From NCBI GenBank assembly GCA_016793585.1, contig JAEUJR010000570.1, forward strand, positions 1-17,683: a stretch of 17,683 nt of DNA. The letters run 5' to 3'. This document shows, in pieces, positions 14,639 to 17,683 of the stretch. Position numbers and translations under genes: made by a program. Each line of letters starts with the position of its first letter. Position 1 is the stretch's first letter. The notes below the pieces were generated by a model that was not told the origin of the DNA, did no database searches, and saw nothing but the letters and a program-made list of their open reading frames with translations. The DNA comes from Archangium sp. Lineage in GTDB: Bacteria; Myxococcota; Myxococcia; Myxococcales; Myxococcaceae.

Positions 14639-15241
14639 TCATGAATTTACTGAGAAATCAGGCGCGTGGCGGTACAGCAGGTCGGTTCTGACGACGTACT
14701 TCAGGCCTGCCAGAACCGGGGCGCCTTCGTGGAGCAGGTGGTGGTTGAACAGAAGGGCGGCTCCGGTCGAAGGCTGAACGTCGAGCTCGAGGTCGTTGAA
14801 CCGCGTGGCCCCGCCAGCTTCGCAAGTATTCAGATAGACGAGGAAAGTGAGGAAGCTGCGTTCGGTTTCACTCCGCTCGAAGCAGCCATCGAAGTGGGGG
14901 CGGAAGCGCTGGCCGGGGCGGTAGCGGTAGCAGCGCAGGCGTTCATTGGCTCCGCTGAGCACCCAGTCGCTGTCGAGTCGCGCCGGCACCTGGGCCTGCA
15001 CCCGCTGAAGCAGCAGCGACGCGAGCGTCGGGTCGTCGAACATCACCCGGTCGTTGTTGCGAAGCTCCGGCATCATCACCGTGCCCCGGCCGGTCGAGAC
15101 TGGAGCGGGCTCGGGCCCCAGCGTCTCGATTCGGTCGATCAGCGCTGCGCACTCGTCAGCCGAGAGCACCGACTCGAGCGTCACCACGAGCGGGTTTCGC
15201 CAGGAGAGCGGCTCGTCGGGGCGCGGAAGGAATCGAGGCAT
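14639..15241 (-). CDS. 2-oxoglutarate/Fe(II)-dependent oxygenase, prolyl-4-hydroxylase-like
   Basis: The product has 200 residues and no signal peptide, so it should be cytoplasmic. The iron ligands of the family can be read: H-x-D at His116/Asp118 (RPHFDGCF) and the distal His171 (LLHEGAPV). KYVVRTDLLY follows; its Lys181 or Arg185 is the likely 2-oxoglutarate carboxylate binder. The jelly-roll core spans about 102-190, and the YLN and GGATRF strands fit bacterial prolyl-4-hydroxylase homologues. Such enzymes hydroxylate proline or other residues in proteins; the target cannot be inferred. No Shine-Dalgarno precedes the ATG at 15241. Instead a perfect 13-bp palindrome lies 2 bases upstream. 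kup starts 62 bp downstream on the same strand, so co-transcription is possible but not shown. Confidence 0.9.
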   Translation of the reverse strand: MPRFLPRPDEPLSWRNPLVVTLESVLSADECAALIDRIETLGPEPAPVSTGRGTVMMPELRNNDRVMFDDPTLASLLLQRVQAQVPARLDSDWVLSGANERLRCYRYRPGQRFRPHFDGCFERSETERSFLTFLVYLNTCEAGGATRFNDLELDVQPSTGAALLFNHHLLHEGAPVLAGLKYVVRTDLLYRHAPDFSVNS

Positions 15242-15243
15242 AG

Positions 15244-15256
15244 AGTCATAATGACT
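15244..15256. promoter_or_regulatory. Perfect 13-bp palindrome before the oxygenase start codon
   Basis: AGTCAT-A-ATGACT is a perfect 6-1-6 inverted repeat ending 2 bases upstream of the oxygenase ATG, in the AT-rich part of a 74-bp divergent region. The position fits an operator for a dimeric repressor, or an mRNA element that hides the start site. The regulator is unknown, and a 13-bp palindrome can arise by chance. Confidence 0.4.
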
Positions 15257-15315
15257 TTAACAAGGCCTCGATGCAATCAGGCCAACCGAATAGGGACTCG
15301 GGTGTTCGACACTGC

Positions 15316-16901
<1,586 letters not shown>

Positions 16902-16905
<4 letters not shown>

Positions 16906-17683
16906 TCTCCCGTCGCCGGTTGATTCAGTCGCTCGCCGCGTTCGGAGCCGCGCCCGTCTTCGCCCAGACGCCCTCGAAGAAGACGCTCGTCATCGTCTTC
17001 CTGCGTGGTGGCGTCGATGGCTTGTCGATGGTGCCGCCGCTCGGTGACCCTCAGTACGCGCCACTGCGGCCGTCGCTGAAGGTGAAGGGGCTGCCGCTCG
17101 ATTCGATGTTCGGCCTTCACCCGTCGATGGCGCCGCTCGAGTCGCTCTTTCGCGCGAAGCAGCTGGCCATCGTTCACGCCACAGGCCTGCCGAACGCGCC
17201 GCGCAGTCACTTCGAAGCGCAAGACTTCCTCGAGTCGGGAACGCCGGGCCGACGTGCGCCCGAGGGCTGGCTCAACCGTGCGGGCCGCGAGCTGCCTGCG
17301 TCTCCGTTCTCGATGGTGGCCGTGCAGAACGCGCTGCCGCTCTCGATGGGCGGTGACTCGCGGGCGCTCGCGTTTCCGTCGCTGAAGGACTTTCGCGTGG
17401 CCGGTGGTGACGTGGCCGCCGCGACGTTCGAGGCGCTCTACGACCAGGCCGTCGACGAGGCGCTGCGCACCTCGGGGCAGGAGGCGTTCGACTCGGTCGC
17501 GAAGGTGAATCACGACGGGCTCGCTGAACGGCCTCCGCAAAACGGCGCCGTCTGGCCGAAGTCGCAGCTCGCGAGACGGCTGCAGGACATCACCCGGCTC
17601 GTTCACGCCGACGTCGGGCTCTCGATCGCGGCGACTGAACTGGGCGGCTTCGACACGCACCTCGGCCAGGAGGCCCAGCTCGC
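16902..17683 (+). CDS. DUF1501 family Tat-exported protein, C-terminus cut by window edge
   Basis: The frame is open for 260 codons from the ATG at 16902 to the right edge. The N-terminus, MISRRRLIQSLAAFGAAPVF, is a twin-arginine signal (SRRRLIQ, then a hydrophobic core and an AQ boundary), so the protein is probably folded before export. The mature start KKTLVIVFLRGGVDGLSMV is the hallmark of DUF1501, a family with an alkaline-phosphatase/sulfatase-like fold. LHPSMAPL, HATGLPNAPRSHFEAQDFLE and GGFDTHLGQEAQL also match the usual conserved blocks, with Asp39, His and Asp residues as possible metal ligands. It is translationally coupled to the DUF1800 gene. The two are thought to act together in the envelope, but the process is not defined. 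Confidence 0.92.

Overview
The window is a GC-rich, tightly packed bacterial chromosome segment. It has no insertion sequences, tRNA or rRNA genes, CRISPR arrays or phage genes that I can see. The strong G/C third-position bias, the start/stop overlaps (mostly ATGA or GTGA), the DUF1800-DUF1501 pair, the glycine/alanine-repeat LCCL lipoprotein and the outer-membrane barrel gene all suggest a diderm of the Myxococcota (old deltaproteobacteria). This is inference from style and gene content; there is no 16S rRNA here to confirm it.

Left block (1-3067, all minus strand). An ECF sigma factor (2468-3067) overlaps its zinc-finger, single-membrane-pass anti-sigma factor (1998-2471). Three exported proteins follow on the same strand: a 99-residue stand-alone CpaC-type 'pilus formation N-terminal' domain protein (1567-1866), a lipoprotein with an 18-bp-repeat linker and two LCCL domains (372-1487), and a small lipoprotein that runs off the left edge (1-375). 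The block looks like a cell-envelope regulon led by its own sigma/anti-sigma pair. A 131-bp gap with a strong inverted repeat separates the regulators from the exported proteins.

Central block (3236-12554, all plus strand). This is a potassium operon of nine genes: outer-membrane beta-barrel, two tiny membrane-protein ORFs (58 and 28 aa), kdpF, kdpA, kdpB, kdpC, kdpD, kdpE. Most junctions overlap by 1-4 bases, and the largest gap is 9 bases. KdpFABC is the high-affinity K+-importing P-type ATPase; KdpD (sensor kinase) and KdpE (response regulator) control it. The barrel gene at the head of the operon, and the two small ORFs between it and kdpF, are the least familiar parts of the window. The 168-bp divergent region 3068-3235 holds two sets of direct repeats at about 11 or 21 bp spacing, and these are candidate KdpE sites.

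Right block. A second K+ uptake gene, kup (12558-14576, minus), converges on kdpE with only 3 bp between stop codons. Upstream of kup on the same strand is a 2-oxoglutarate/Fe(II) prolyl-4-hydroxylase-like gene (14639-15241). A 13-bp perfect palindrome lies just in front of its start codon. Divergent from it are a DUF1800 lipoprotein-like gene (15316-16905) and an overlapping DUF1501 Tat-exported protein (16902 to the window end, incomplete).

No gene-free stretch exceeds 300 bases. The gaps worth noting are 1867-1997 (inverted repeat), 3068-3235 (divergent regulatory region), 14577-14638 (weak 5-bp-stem hairpin only) and 15242-15315 (palindrome). I found no convincing rho-independent terminator.
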